A DNA stretch of 64,000 nucleotides from Pleuronectes platessa (lineage: Eukaryota > Chordata > Actinopteri > Pleuronectiformes > Pleuronectidae), in assembly GCF_947347685.1 (NCBI RefSeq), contig NC_070649.1:5041199-5105198 (forward strand), given 5' to 3'. Positions 12,650 to 24,700 of this stretch are shown here, piece by piece. How positions within the stretch are numbered: position 1 is the stretch's first letter; the number at the start of each line of letters is the position of its first letter. The position numbers were made by a program, and so were the translations under genes. The notes under the pieces were generated by a model. That model searched no databases and had not been told where the DNA came from. It saw only the letters and a list, made by a program, of their open reading frames with translations.

Positions 12650-12790
12650 TGGAAAGGATGCACAGCCACCCACTCAATAAACATGCAAATGAGCCGCTTA
12701 ATGGCCTGAATATTAATGCTTGTGGTAGCGAGTAATTAATGTACATGTCACCGAGTCAAACTACTGTGATTACAGAGTGCAGGTCTATCT
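12650..12790. promoter_or_regulatory. Candidate intron-1 enhancer block with octamer-like motif
   Basis: Contains AATAAACATGCAAATGAGC, which combines a FOX-like core with ATGCAAAT (the POU octamer), followed by CTTAATGG, ATATTAATG and GTAATTAATG homeodomain cores within 80 bp. This is the densest motif cluster noticed in the nrp2 intron. Confidence 0.35.
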
Positions 12791-13839
12791 GCTTCAGACG
12801 CAGCAGAGACAGGGGACCGTTTGGATTCCCAGTGAAAGGTGCCACCCGCCGAGAACAGCGGGCCACGACTGGAAATGTCCGAGCAGCCGAACATCTTTCA
12901 CGGATCATTTACCTGGAGACCGTGGCAGATCTCGGTGCGTGCGGGGGACTCTGGCTGAGATGCCTCGGGCGTGCATCCGTTCACTGCAAAACATTTTCGC
13001 TTGGCAGAGGGAAAAACCTTCGGCTACTGGAAATGTATCAAGTTGCTAAAAAAGCCCAGATGGAGCCGCTCATCAAAAGCAGAAACTCTTTGGAAGGAGA
13101 AAAGGCTTTAATGTGACTCCAATGGGCTTAACTTTCATGAGCGCGTCCCTTTGTGACGAGGTTCCTCTCTGATGGAACATGCACCTCTTTTATTCCCATG
13201 CTCCCTGCCGAGCCCCGGCAGTGACTCTACCCCCACTTTGGCTGTGTCACCCCAGACGACAGTGTCACTTCATAAACCCTGTTCCCTCACCGGCCGGTGG
13301 CATTTAACTCTGCGACCCCTGCACGCTTTGATGTTGCCCTTTCCTCTCACACTTCTGTTTGATGCACGGTCCCCCCCCCCCACCAGCTTCTCCGAGGCTC
13401 CATCTCCCTTGTTCACTTCTTGTTTCTCGGCGTCACGGCCTGGTGGACGCCACGCTCGCTTCGCCCCTCACTCTCCTGCGATTGCATCTGCCTTCCATTC
13501 GCCTCGGCAGTCATTATCTCCCTGTCCCCTCACATCTCTCTCCCTCTCAGCGACAGCCTCCTCCACCCTGACTCTTGTGAACCTCGCTGTTCTGTCTCCG
13601 TTCTGTTCTCTCTCACAGTCGCTCTTTTCTCTGGCATCTGTGAGTAATGTGGCTCTTGAGGGGAGCATGGAAGCAGGGGCATGGTGCAGTGTCTTGGCAG
13701 GAGAGGGAGAGAGGGAGCGGGGAAGAGAGAGGGAGAGAGAGAGAGAAGGGGGGATCTAGCTTCTTGCTTGCCTGATGGCTGCCAAGAGGCCCACATCTGT
13801 CTCTGATCAACGGGTACACAGGCACATGAAGCCAGTAAA

Positions 13840-13895
<56 letters not shown>

Positions 13896-15561
13896 GGAGG
13901 GGGGGATGACTACCCTGTCCAAAACAAGTATCCTAAACAAGAGCAAGGAAGATTTGAACTGAACAGAACTCGGTTTCCTTAAGGAACAACAGAACTCCGC
14001 CACATTACACAAGCAGCATGTTTGGAAGAATCCAGTCCATTAAAAGTGGGAAATACAAATTCTTGTAAACAACCACACGCACACACAAACACACACTCAC
14101 ACGCAACACAAAATAACAGATTCTACTAAGCAGATTTCCTTTTACGCACAAGTCCCACCTGGCGCCAGGGAAGCGCACCACGTTGACCTGTGACACCCGC
14201 AGTCAAAGCGCAGTAAAGGCATCATGAACACTGGACCAGGTGCCTGCGAGCGAGAGGCCATGTGTCATCCCACTGGTGGCGTCACTTCTCTGCACGGTGA
14301 GCCCACCGCTCATTCCCATCGTCACATCAACACCATATCTCCACCATTCACGTTTCTCGTGGAATAATTAAGCAACATGTTATTAATATTTTAATTATTT
14401 GTACGCAGAGTGAGCAATGCCTGGTGTCAAATCCACATTTTATTACGCTTCTCAATAAAACTGGTGCCGTTTCTCTACTTGAGCTTTGCCCTCATCTGTT
14501 GACGGGTTTTTCCGACGGTACAGCGAGAACTAGCCCTGCTTGAGTGCCTTAAAGCAAGGCACCGGGTCCCTGCCGTTGCTGCTCCGCAACCTCCCTGCTT
14601 ATTGTTATTTGATTGCTGAGAGCTCGCCGAGGTGACGGTGCGCCGCCGCCGCCTGGGGGCCGCCGGCGCACGGCCACCAGCAGCCCAGCCTTCACCCAGC
14701 ACAGGGACACGAGGGGATAATGAAGGAGGGAGAGTCGTTGCGGTGGCTGCTGGAGATAATTATTATAATGGTGGTGATTACAGTCCTAAAAGAAAGGTCC
14801 TACGGCGACAGCGTGGCTTTTACGCACGGCGTCTTTGGACAGCAGCGTTTGTAAAATAACGGGTTAAAGCCGGTGTTTATACGTCTAAATAAACCTGCTG
14901 CCACTCGGGTGTGAGGCTGCATTTTAATCAGCGCGGGTTTGTTTATTTCCCTTGGTGAATTATTAAATCAAAGCGGGGGGAAAACAACTCGGGGTAAACA
15001 ATGTGTTTGGATTTTCAAAAAGCTTCATGCATATAATCATTCACAGCCCAGTGAGCTGCGGCTACAAAGCTCCAGCCTGGACCCGGTCTATCTGGGACAG
15101 ATAACTGTTTCCGATCTGCTGCATATTTGATGACAGCATCCAAGTTCTGTAGTTTTATATGCGTAAAAAAACAACTTGGCACAGGGATGAATTAATTATG
15201 GATTTGAATATTAAAACGCCATCATGGTTCCCACGGTTTTTCCACATTAGGCTCATGTTTAAACAGACCGTGCGTGTGAGTAACCGTCGGCTTCCACCTC
15301 ATATTTACCAGATTTAAGAGAAAAACATCCGAGAGAGCAAGAGGCGCATGGATCTGATTATCACACAATGGCTTTGTCATGTGTTGAAATAATCTGAAAC
15401 ATATGACATGGAACTATTGGGAAATATTTTTAGAATGGTTCAAACTGCTGATGTATAATCCCAGAAGAATAAACTAAATGTCAAATCATATAGATTTTTA
15501 ATTGGGTAAGACAGATGCATGCGTAAAAGCAACAGAAATCAAAGAAGTGACTCAAACTCAC

Positions 15562-15637
15562 CCTCTTCTCCTCTGACTCTAAACGCCAGATGACACATTG
15601 CCATTAAAAATCCAATCAGCGATGGCACAAAATCCAT
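15562..15637 (-). CDS. nrp2: Neuropilin exon 1: start codon and signal peptide
   Basis: ATG at 15637-15635 opens 25 codons reading MDFVPSLIGF...VRGEE, followed by a GTGAG donor directly after base 15562 (phase 1). The peptide is a good secretory signal: a short start, a hydrophobic core (LIGFLMAMCHLAF) and a polar end. The ATG has A at -3 and G at +4. An in-frame TAG lies 42 bases upstream (15679-15677), so this is the first in-frame start. MD, then P at position 5, then VRG near the end matches the layout I remember for NRP2. Phase 1 suits a secreted-protein first exon joined to a CUB exon. The next coding exon is not visible in the available sequence. The exon could in principle belong to another secreted protein, because nothing in the window splices to it directly. 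Confidence 0.6.
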
Positions 15638-16139
15638 CTTGGATGATTCAGAAAACTCGCGGGGAGCTTGAAGTTTCTAATGTTTCCACCTCGTGTTGAT
15701 AGAAATTCTCCAAAAATGAGAAATAAAAAAAAGGGAAAAGGGGGAAATGAGATCCACACCCCTTCAGGACCAAACAGGGAAGAAGCTGGTTACAGTGGAA
15801 ATTAAAGATCTTGAGTAATAATCCCACGGAGATTATTAAACCATAGGAGGAGAAAACTAAGTGACAACTACATGTCACTGGCGGAATTCAGATGTTCAGT
15901 TGCGCAGCGGGTTTTTCTGGGGTGAATCTGTCCATTCGGAGGAGGGATGGAACCAGAACCTCATCCAGCAAACAGCGTGCAAACAAACTCCTGCATCAGA
16001 ACTGCGTGATCCCCAGCCGGGAGGCTCCGGGTGGATCTCTGCGCTCTGGCGAGGACAGCGGCTCCACTGCGCGTCAAGGTCCAAACGAGCGGCTCCCACT
16101 CCACGGATCCACCGCCTCTGCGTCCCCGCGTGTTTTGCG

Positions 16140-16535
16140 CACACGGAGCTCTCTTCCCCACTTGGAGGGTTTTACTAGCAGCAGCAGGCTGGAGTCGTAA
16201 AGTAACAGATCTCGCAGCCTGGGAAGCCGGATTCCGCGTGTCCGCAGCTGCGTTTTAACGCGGTGCCAAAGTCTTGCGCTGCGCTCTTGTGTTCCACAAA
16301 ACACCCAGAAATCATGTCCTGCTCGCTCCTGCGTTTTGTCCCTCTGTGGTGGTGGTGGAGGCTCCTTGCAGCCTCAGCTCCTCTCCTAATGCCAGCGTGT
16401 GCTCCTCGCTCGAGACCGTGAGGTGTGTGTGGAGCGTGTGTGTGAGTGATCTCCGCTTTTTGAGCCGAGCAGCTATCGCGTTACAGTGGCGGCGCCTCGG
16501 CTCCGCCCCCCTCCAGTCGGTGGCTGACTATAGGA
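16140..16535 (-). promoter_or_regulatory. nrp2: Candidate core promoter and first part of the nrp2 5' UTR
   Basis: Upstream of the signal-peptide exon the sequence becomes CpG-rich (about 16010-16280). A GC box lies at 16501-16510 (CTCCGCCCCC on the plus strand, GGGGGCGGAG in the direction of transcription). A CTATAG hexamer lies just upstream at about 16527-16532. A pure (GA)n tract bounds the block at 16539-16593. Initiation somewhere near 16400-16480 would give a 5' UTR of roughly 0.8 kb. No start site can be fixed from sequence alone. Confidence 0.4.

Positions 16536-16538
<3 letters not shown>

Positions 16539-16593
<55 letters not shown>
16539..16593. repeat. (GA)n microsatellite beside the nrp2 promoter
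   Basis: 55 bases of nearly pure GA, immediately upstream of the candidate promoter. GA tracts near promoters can exclude nucleosomes or bind GAGA-type factors; that role is only inferred. Confidence 0.95.
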
Positions 16594-16596
<3 letters not shown>

Positions 16597-16734
16597 GCAC
16601 GGGCACGCGCATTGGTCTCACTCTCTCTGTGACACACACACACACACACAAACACAGAGAGAGAGAGACAGAAAGAGAGAGAGAGTCGTGTCTGCAAGTC
16701 TTCAGAGGACATTACATGATTTCCTGGGGACTTA

Positions 16735-16845
16735 ACCAGTTACTACTTCCCTAACCCTTAACCTAAACCTTAACCTGAATATAACCATGACCTAAACCTA
16801 ACGTTATCCTAAACCTGAGCTTAACTTAACCTCAACACACGTCTT
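16735..16845. repeat. Degenerate CCTAACC-type tandem repeat
   Basis: Repeated variants of CCTAACC, CTTAACC and CCTAAACC fill this interval. They resemble a decayed telomere-like or (CCTAA)n minisatellite. A copy with the opposite orientation lies at 34198-34258. Confidence 0.6.
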
Positions 16846-17098
16846 CACCTTAAAATTGAATGATTTTACGTTATGGGGACCTGCTTTTCGTCTTTTTCGT
16901 CCCATAAGAATGACAAGCCCCTGTACAAACACACACACACACAAACAAACACACACACACACAGGTGCCACAGATATGAAATCTTCCACAGATAAGGCGG
17001 AGATAAGATATATTGTAATTGTAAACCAGTCGGCACAACATCTCCTCGGGCTGTTTTCAGAGGAACACAGAGGAGATGGTGATCCCAGAAAGAGTGAG

Positions 17099-17133
17099 AG
17101 GGAGGGAGGGAGGGAGGGAGGGAGGGAGGGAGA
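17099..17133. repeat. (GGGA)n tandem repeat
   Basis: About 35 bases of GGGA repeat. Confidence 0.93.
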
Positions 17134-17339
17134 GGAGTGTGTGACCGAGGAGGGGGGGTTGTGTTGGTGGTGGTGTTGGCAAATGGCACGCGGCCGGCTT
17201 TCGCCACAAAAGACACATCAAAACGACCGGGGGCCACTGTCAGAGCCCTCGACTCAGAGGAGGGGAGAGCCCACCTCGGCCCTGCCCAGGCTCAGCCCTA
17301 CAATCAACCGGCCTAAATACAGAGCGGGGAGGTCGAGTA

Positions 17340-17530
17340 ATGACACAGTAGTGAGCCCAAAATAATCTGCTGAGAAAGGCCTCTGCAGCGTCCAGCCCAT
17401 GTGCCCTGCCTATGGCTTGTATTACCGTGCAATGTGGCGGACCGGCTGAGGCCCGGCTGTATCATGAGCATGTAGCCTCGCTGGCATCTTTATTTGGAAC
17501 AGCTAGGTGCATTCCTAAAGGTCAGGACAC
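17340..17530. promoter_or_regulatory. Candidate intergenic enhancer upstream of nrp2
   Basis: Balanced single-copy sequence about 0.9 kb upstream of the nrp2 promoter. It contains AATGACACAGTAG, CCCAAAATAATCTGC and ATCTTTATTTGGAACAGCTA, the last carrying an E-box-like CAGCTA. It has no simple repeat. Conservation was not tested. Confidence 0.3.
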
Positions 17531-18135
17531 TTGGGACACTTTTTCGAAGCAAAGCAACATACTGGGCACCTTCTGCCGGGGACTTGAACCCTCTGTGGGT
17601 GAAGCTGCCCACTTTCCCCCCATAGATCTGAGAAAAAAAGCACAAGAAGACGACGAGGAGACGCAGGAAAACGTTATTCTTATGTTGCCGTCTCCTCCTC
17701 ACAGTCAGGAGTCGTAAACAAAGTCAACAAAAGGCCCCCGCGCCCTTGACAGGAGGTCGTGTGACAGGTCTGTGACTGTGTGTCTGTCACCCCAGTCAAC
17801 TGTCGCCCTGCGCCGCCTTGCATCCCCCAGGTTGACTAGATGCCATCGACTTGCAGCTTCCTCGCGGCCCGTCAGTCATCTTCAAGCCCACCTCTCGCCC
17901 GGGGGGTGCGGCGGCTGTCACACGTCACCGCGATTGGCTAATCCGAGCCTCTGGGGGGGGGGGGCTCCACACTGGCATAAACCAGTTTGTTATTCCACGG
18001 AGCTGTTTGTGCGTATTAGAGGTGTTTATTTCCTGCGCTGCTCGTGTGTTAGTGTATATTGATGAGAAAGCATTGACTAACGGGCGCCGGGTGAACTTTG
18101 CTTAACCCCCTTATTGACCTTTTCGGCCAGATAAA

Positions 18136-18180
18136 GGAGATGAGGGGAGATGACGGGAGATGAAGGGAGATAAAGGGAGA
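18136..18180. repeat. Short 10-bp tandem repeat
   Basis: Four and a half copies of a 10-base unit, GGAGATGANG, with small changes between copies. Confidence 0.85.
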
Positions 18181-18911
18181 GCACAGGCTAGATAAAACCT
18201 TCAAGGAACACTGGGTCACTTTCTGTTCCGTTGCCCCCTCCCAGTCCCCAGGGGTCATTTGATACTCCTCTCTCCCATTTGTCAACATCTCTGCCCCCCC
18301 AATCCCCCCCTCCCCACCCCCATGTCAGCTTTCAACCCCCCCAAAATATTGGGTCAGCACATGGCTAATGGAGGGCAGCAGTTCCACAGGAGAAGCAGAG
18401 AGATAGATAGATACAGAGGGAATGTGTCTGGGAATATGTGTAGTGCAGCCCTCAATGATTGGCTGTGTATGTTTCGTCGTTATAACAAAGTTACAATCGA
18501 AGAAGCTGCGGTAGACGGGGTCAAGAGGACAAGATTATGAAATAAAGAACGAGATATAGTGCAAACAACTAAAATGGAACCCTGCCAGAATGTGTGGTGT
18601 TATGAGCCCCCCGTCTAAAAAAGCCACAGGACCGATGCATGTCTCAGTGTCAGAGGCCGTTTAGGTGTCACAGCAGTGAAATGGAACCTGCAGCTGCAAA
18701 ACGTGAAGCCCCCCCCCCCCCCCCCCCCTTTTCCCCCTCTAATGTGTTCTTCCCCAGGTCTCGGTGTCCGTAGTCCCTCTCTCACCTCCCGGCCCCGGAA
18801 TACAGTCGACAAATAGCTGCCATGCGGTTCAGCTCCTCACCTCAGCACACCTGCACTGTGTTCACTCATGGGTGGTGGAGGGGAACACAAAAGGGTCTCT
18901 CTCCCCCCCAT

Positions 18912-18913
<2 letters not shown>

Positions 18914-18999
<86 letters not shown>
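18914..18999. repeat. (GT)n microsatellite
   Basis: 86 bases of uninterrupted GT. Confidence 0.97.
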
Positions 19000-19001
<2 letters not shown>

Positions 19002-19530
19002 AGGCAGAGACAGAGAGAGATAGATGCTGCCTCTCTTATCACTACTGGCTCCAGAGACTGACAGCATGACTGATAACGCTCCCTCTCTTTCTTTCTCTCC
19101 CTCGTCTGTCACACACACACACCTCTTCTACCTCTTCTCGGCAACCCCCCACCCCAGGTCCCCCCCCCCATCAGGGTGTTTCACCAGTCAGCCGGCCACG
19201 GGTCCAAAGGAGGGAACGGCTCGAACGCCCTGGTTTTCGCCGAGTGATCCCCAAGTCGACACCTTCAGCTTTCTTCTCCTCATCGCGGACGGCACGGCTT
19301 TAGATCTGAGGACAGGGGGGGGGGGAGATAAGCTAGAGATAGCCTCGACTTGACCCTATCAGCATCTCGAGTATGTGTGTGTGTGTGTGTGTGTGTGGAG
19401 GTGGGGTGACGCTGAGGGTACTGGGAGAACATCAGAAGTGGTCGGTTCAACGAGGCGGGTGCTGCAGCTCGCGCTCCCGGAGCTTTGCGAGCACTTTCAG
19501 GGACGGCAACCACATAATGAAGTGTTACTG

Positions 19531-19678
<148 letters not shown>

Positions 19679-20829
19679 AAGCTGCTGCACCTCTGATCTT
19701 ATAAATGTGCCGTTTGTTGTACTTTCTGTTTTTTTTTATCTGCTCACACTTTTCTTTATGCTGCTGCTGTGACCCAATTTCCCCTCGGGATCATTAAAGT
19801 TTCATCGGATCTTTATCTTATAAGCATATCTGTGCACACACACACACACACACACACTGTGATATTCCCTCTATGGAGAAAGATCCCCCCCCCCCCCCCC
19901 CCCCCCTTCTTTAACCAGGAGGCACAAAATCACAAACCTCCTCCATCTTCCATCCGGCTATTTCTAGACTGACTTGCCACCGTCGGATTCCTGATGGGCC
20001 ACCCAGGATACGGGCATGCCCTGGCTGAGGTAATAACTACACACACACACAGACACACAGACACACACACTGTACACAACCTACTGTACTGTATGCACTA
20101 ATCTTGGCTCTGCCGCTCTGTCTGGATTGTATGGAAACATCTGGTGTCTGTCTGCTGTCTTAACCCTCCTCCTCCCCCTCCTCCTCCTCTCCCTCTCCCT
20201 CTCCTCCCTCTGTGTATATGTGCAGCTTCTGCATGTGCTACCTTGGGTACTAAAAAACGTCTCAATCATCAAAACACTTCCAGAAGCAGAAGGAGAGGAA
20301 ACCTCAAAGTGGAGCGGTGCAGAAACGCACGTGGCATTCTCCTCTGATTTGAGGAAACACCCTCGGAAACAGCAGATTTCTCTCGATCTCACCGCGCAGG
20401 TTCTCATCCGATCGGCCCAACATACCCAATCTGACGTTTTGCGGTTGCTTAGATCAGTTTGTCACCCACTGGCTGCAGTAACTCATGATTCCTGTGCAGT
20501 ACGCAGCTCGGCCTAAGGGGGGCAGGCAACTGCATCAAGCTGAGGTGGGGAGAAACCCAGGCTTGGGGGCAGTGTTTTAAGGAACACTGAGTAAATATAG
20601 ACCGAATCCCAGTTGGATCATGCATACATTAAGATAATTGATATATTAGATCTACACACTCAGGGTAGTGCATGTGACAGCTACCCAGACTAATCTGCTC
20701 AATGGTAGCATGTCCAAAGCAGCTCGGAGCGTGAATCCTGGACTGATTCAGTAAATAAGTCACAGTGGATGATCAGCTGCACTGTTCTGATGAATGGTCG
20801 ATTCATTAACCTGTTTAATAACGTGCGTT

Positions 20830-21005
20830 TTTTGTGATTTTGACACGTGCACGATTGCCTGGCTGCTGCTTCCTGTGCCTCTGCCCCCATAGCTGTTGTC
20901 GGCTTGCTTCGGAAATGTTGTTTGCCCACTTTAATTGCAAGACGCCTGCTCTATTCCCAGGCCGCCCCTTGTTTATGATGCAGCATCATTATCGTCTCAG
21001 CGTCG
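20830..21005. promoter_or_regulatory. Candidate intergenic regulatory block
   Basis: Single-copy sequence with TTGTTTGCCCACTTTAATTGC, CCTTGTTTATGATGC and CATCATTATC. These are FOX- and homeodomain-like cores in a balanced context. Function is inferred from texture only. Confidence 0.25.
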
Positions 21006-21688
21006 CGGCGGAGAAAAGGGGAGAGCGCGTCTTCCTCCGCTCCTCCACCAGGATCTGTTTTGCTTCTGTTTTGCTTCTGCTCCGTCCCTTTCATGTCGTT
21101 CCACTGGCCTGCTGTGCGTCTTTACAGTCACATCAAAGTGACCTTCGCCACCCTGCTCCCTGCAAAGCCCCTCGCCCACCCCTCTTTTCAGTCTGAAGCC
21201 CAGAGAGAGAGAGAGACAGAGAGAGAAAGAGAGGGTGGGGGGGTTGAAACACATATTTTCCAGACAGCTTTCAGCACCTGAGAGGTTTTCAAATAACAGC
21301 GGAAATACAGTCGACATCAAAACTTCCCCGCAGATGCTGCAGCTCATCTTTTAAGCTCTGCTGCGAAAAACAAATCAGAAACAAAATCTGCTCTATTTTT
21401 CCGTATCTACATTTTATATATTTGCCTTTTGTGTATCCCCCCCCCCACCCGGAAGTCTCTGAGTCCCCACCACCACCACCACCCCTCCCCTTGCAGGGTC
21501 CGCAGGCCCCCCCGCGCTCGCTCCGCCACGGCAGGAATGAGGAGCTGAATTAGGAGGCAATAATAAAAAGACAAGAGGCCATTCTCCACGCCTTGTTTAC
21601 TCTGCGGGGCCTTTATCACTCGGCCTCCGAAGGAAAGATCAGCTCCTGACAAACTGGGGAGAGACAACACTGGAGGATAAATGCATTC

Positions 21689-21692
<4 letters not shown>

Positions 21693-21741
<49 letters not shown>
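21693..21741. repeat. (GA)n microsatellite
   Basis: 49 bases of pure GA. Confidence 0.97.
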
Positions 21742-21744
<3 letters not shown>

Positions 21745-24700
21745 GTTTTCTTTTGTGAGGGAGTTTTGCTTTTTTCTGCAACAAAATGTGGCAGAAAACC
21801 AAGAATAAGGTCTTTATTATAGGAAGTCAGACTCTGAAGACTTAGATTTTCAAATTTAAACATAGTGCACGTTACTTCTACTGTGTTTGTAAGGACGCCT
21901 TGACACCTCGAACCAAAAATAACCAGTGAAATGTTCCTCGAATGACAACCCAGACCAGAATTTAGCTGAAAATGTATTCAAGGTGTAGCGTGAAACATAT
22001 TTTCGGACAGTTCGGACCAACCTGCTAAAGAAATGGGAGACATGAAACCTGCTCCAGACTTTCAGCTGTGAAAATAAGTTGTATAAATGACTTTTTTTCT
22101 CATATGAACATACATGACACAAGATGTTTCCCTGTCTTGAAAGGAAATGTGTTTAGATAAAGTTGGATCGTGGAAGCATCTGTGAACGTTTTTTTCTCAG
22201 AATTCAAAAGAGATGCTCGTAATTAATTAGCTGCTCGACTGACGGAGCCGGAGACGGGAGGCAGGTGGTCGCAGGAAGTCGGAGATTTGCCGCGCATCTG
22301 CCGCGAGAGAGGAGAAGAAGAAAAAGTCTCATTAACAGAAACAGGCAGAGACACTGAAGGCGGCGTCGCGGCAGGAGGGCACTTAGGATAAGATGGCGGA
22401 CAATTTTTTTTATTTATAAAAAGCACAGATCTTTGAGAAAGGCGGCTCCTTTAATGTGGTTTAACCCGGTGCATTCACATTACCATGGTAATCTTATCAA
22501 TAGCATGTGTGCCTGTGTGTGTTTGTGTGTGTTTGTGTGCGTGTAAAGACAGCTAGAGCACTCAGCCCCATTAGCAAACCTAATTGACTTACAGCCTTCT
22601 GACCACAAAGGTAACATCTGTGTCAGCCATGTAAGTGAGTGGCCCTGTGTCACACACACACACACACACTAACACACACAGACACACACAGACACACACT
22701 TTTAAATGACATTTGCTTCATCGTGCCTCCCTTTGTCACTGATTGACCTTGATATGCATCAATGGAGGCGATATGGACCATATCTTTGTCCCCTTGAGAT
22801 GAGATGGTGGGAAACGGGGGCCACAGAGGGACACACTGGTATTTACACAAGCACATGGGACAGCTGGGAGGGAGCGTGTTGGGTTCCAGTATCTGACAGT
22901 TTAGTTTAGATAATAAGGATTCAGTAGAGAATCAACAGTTTATATAATCTTAAATGGTTTTGGGACTATATCTGATTTATCCAGTAAAACAGGATTCAGC
23001 AAAGTCTGATCTCCGAGGCAGTGCACTGTATAGGATATCGTTTTAAGTTTTTTATTTCATCTATTTGTTCTTCATGTTTAAATGTAAAAACCAACCCTGA
23101 CCCACGTTCTATTCTTTGAAAGCATAATCCAGCCATTTATTGCGAGGGATTTGTAAGAGACGGAATAAAACAGGAATGTCCACAGCGGGGGGGCTCATAG
23201 AACTGAAACCAGCGGAGAGACATGAAAAGGAAGCGAGGGACGGACAGACGGAGATGGAGAGAGAGGGAAGAGGTCGTCAGGTGAACGAGACAACCCTATG
23301 GATCCATCATTATTTAGCGGTGGATGTAGAATATCAAATGCAGGACAGGAGACGCCTCCGCATCAGCCGGCCATTATTGAGAAGGACTAATATATTCTGA
23401 AGAGAGAGAGAGGCGGAGAGATGGATGAGATACGGAATCGGACGGAGACTGACACTCAATCTCTCTGAATAGTAATCCAATAACGTCTCCAGAGTTTCCT
23501 TATGGTTAATCAATTGTGCCGGAGCGCAGAAACAAATCACCGTAACGCCGAGTCAATAACCGTCAGTCGTGGAAATACCTCGCCTCAACCGTCGGTGTTT
23601 ATCAAGGCTCATCTCCCGGAGAGGAGGCCGACTCGGGGGTATGCTTGGTATGCGCCCTCCCAGCTTCCAGAGGTGTCCCGGGCTGCTGGTAATTTAGATA
23701 TCGATAAGAGGGGAGATAGCCATGAGGGGAGATAGCGTTGAGGTTATCAAGCGCGCCCTGACCTCCGGTGAACCCTGGCAGAGCAGAGATGGATGATGAT
23801 CTGCGGCTGACGGGGCAAAACACAACAAACAAGTTTATCAGGAGGAGGAACAGGTCGACTCACTCGTTCACACAGTAAATCCTCAAAACAGAGATGAGTT
23901 TTAAAGAAAGTTAAAGTAGGTTTTGAATTTCTGATCCGTGTCCCAGGATCATACCACAGCTCACATCTCTCACAGGGCAACAGTTGAAATAATCTTTTAG
24001 TGGCGTCATGGGAATAAATCCTCCATGTTAGTGGAAGGGACACGGGCCAAGCTAAAAGTTGATAAGTTTATAAACAAACTTTAATTCATTCAGATAATAA
24101 AAAGGATTTCTTATTTCGGACCTGGTGCCGCCTCGGGCTGAACGAAGCGACAGCGGCTGCCGGGTTCACAGGGTTGATACCATATTAATTACAGTGGGGC
24201 TGAAAACTGTGGCAGGGTTGGTGATGAATGAAACATGTGACCGCTGTCACTGCCAAACGCAGGCGTGTTGGTGTTGACCCAGATAAGCTGATGTTTGGTG
24301 TCGCGTGGTTTAAAGTTCTGTGTGAAGATACTGGCACACGGCCCCGTGCACTGGGAGACTGGTTTTGGTTGTTCAAGGAGAAACACAAGAAATACTCAAG
24401 TCAATGCTCTTTTTTTAATTCCTGCTTTAAATAGTTTTATTCTGTCTTTGTCTGCTTTCACTGGTAGAAAATCTCAAAAGGGAACTTGTAAATTTCTAAA
24501 GTGGGACTTTGTTAAGTGATAAGAAAAAGCTTTATATGTGAAGTTCTTACGCAACCAGATTAACAGAATCCTCGTCTCCACAGCCTTTAATTATAAGACA
24601 TTATCAAAGGAGCTCATTTGTTTCTTCACTTGTAATTCTTTCTTTTAAATTACATAGAAGCCCCGTCGAAAATCAGGTTAATGAAATAACGTGAGAGGAT

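Larger units (their letters stand above)
9001..15561 (-). other. nrp2 intron 1 region, repeat-rich with possible enhancers
   Basis: 6.6 kb downstream of the signal-peptide exon. It holds GA/GGA-rich DNA (9296-9620), (GT)n tracts (9661-9706, 9814-9853, 10285-10315, 10591-10619), CA tracts (10197-10230, 13838-13880), and mixed GA and CT tracts. Single-copy AT-motif-rich blocks at 11640-11830, 12120-12340 and 12650-12790 look like regulatory DNA. No CUB exon was recognised on the minus strand. Confidence 0.5.
1..16530 (-). other. nrp2: Neuropilin gene locus, probably nrp2 (5' part, incomplete)
   Basis: This is the gene-level entry for four minus-strand exons: 15562-15637, 3648-3728, 3368-3472 and 320-585. 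Neuropilins are single-pass membrane co-receptors for class 3 semaphorins and VEGFs. Their order is signal peptide, two CUB domains, two F5/8-type C domains, a linker, a MAM domain, a transmembrane helix and a short tail. Seen here are the signal peptide, a Thr-rich linker and most of a MAM domain. NRP2 is preferred over NRP1 because the first residues (MDFVP, then VRG at the end of the signal) resemble my memory of NRP2, and because a PAR-3B-like gene lies upstream. The MAM sequence alone does not separate the two paralogues. CUB and F5/8C exons are not visible, and the 200-N gap lies where they should be. I cannot tell nrp2a from nrp2b. Confidence 0.65.

Noticed and set aside
12739..13116. 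125-codon plus-strand frame
   Set aside because: No family resemblance. It overlaps a block that looks regulatory and has no splice or promoter context.
13172..13759. 195-codon Ser/Pro-rich plus-strand frame in nrp2 intron 1
   Set aside because: It is driven by pyrimidine-rich low-complexity DNA and ends in a GA tract. No recognisable domain.
16473..16712. Frame of Ser/Leu repeats at the nrp2 promoter
   Set aside because: It is read out of the (GA)n tract.
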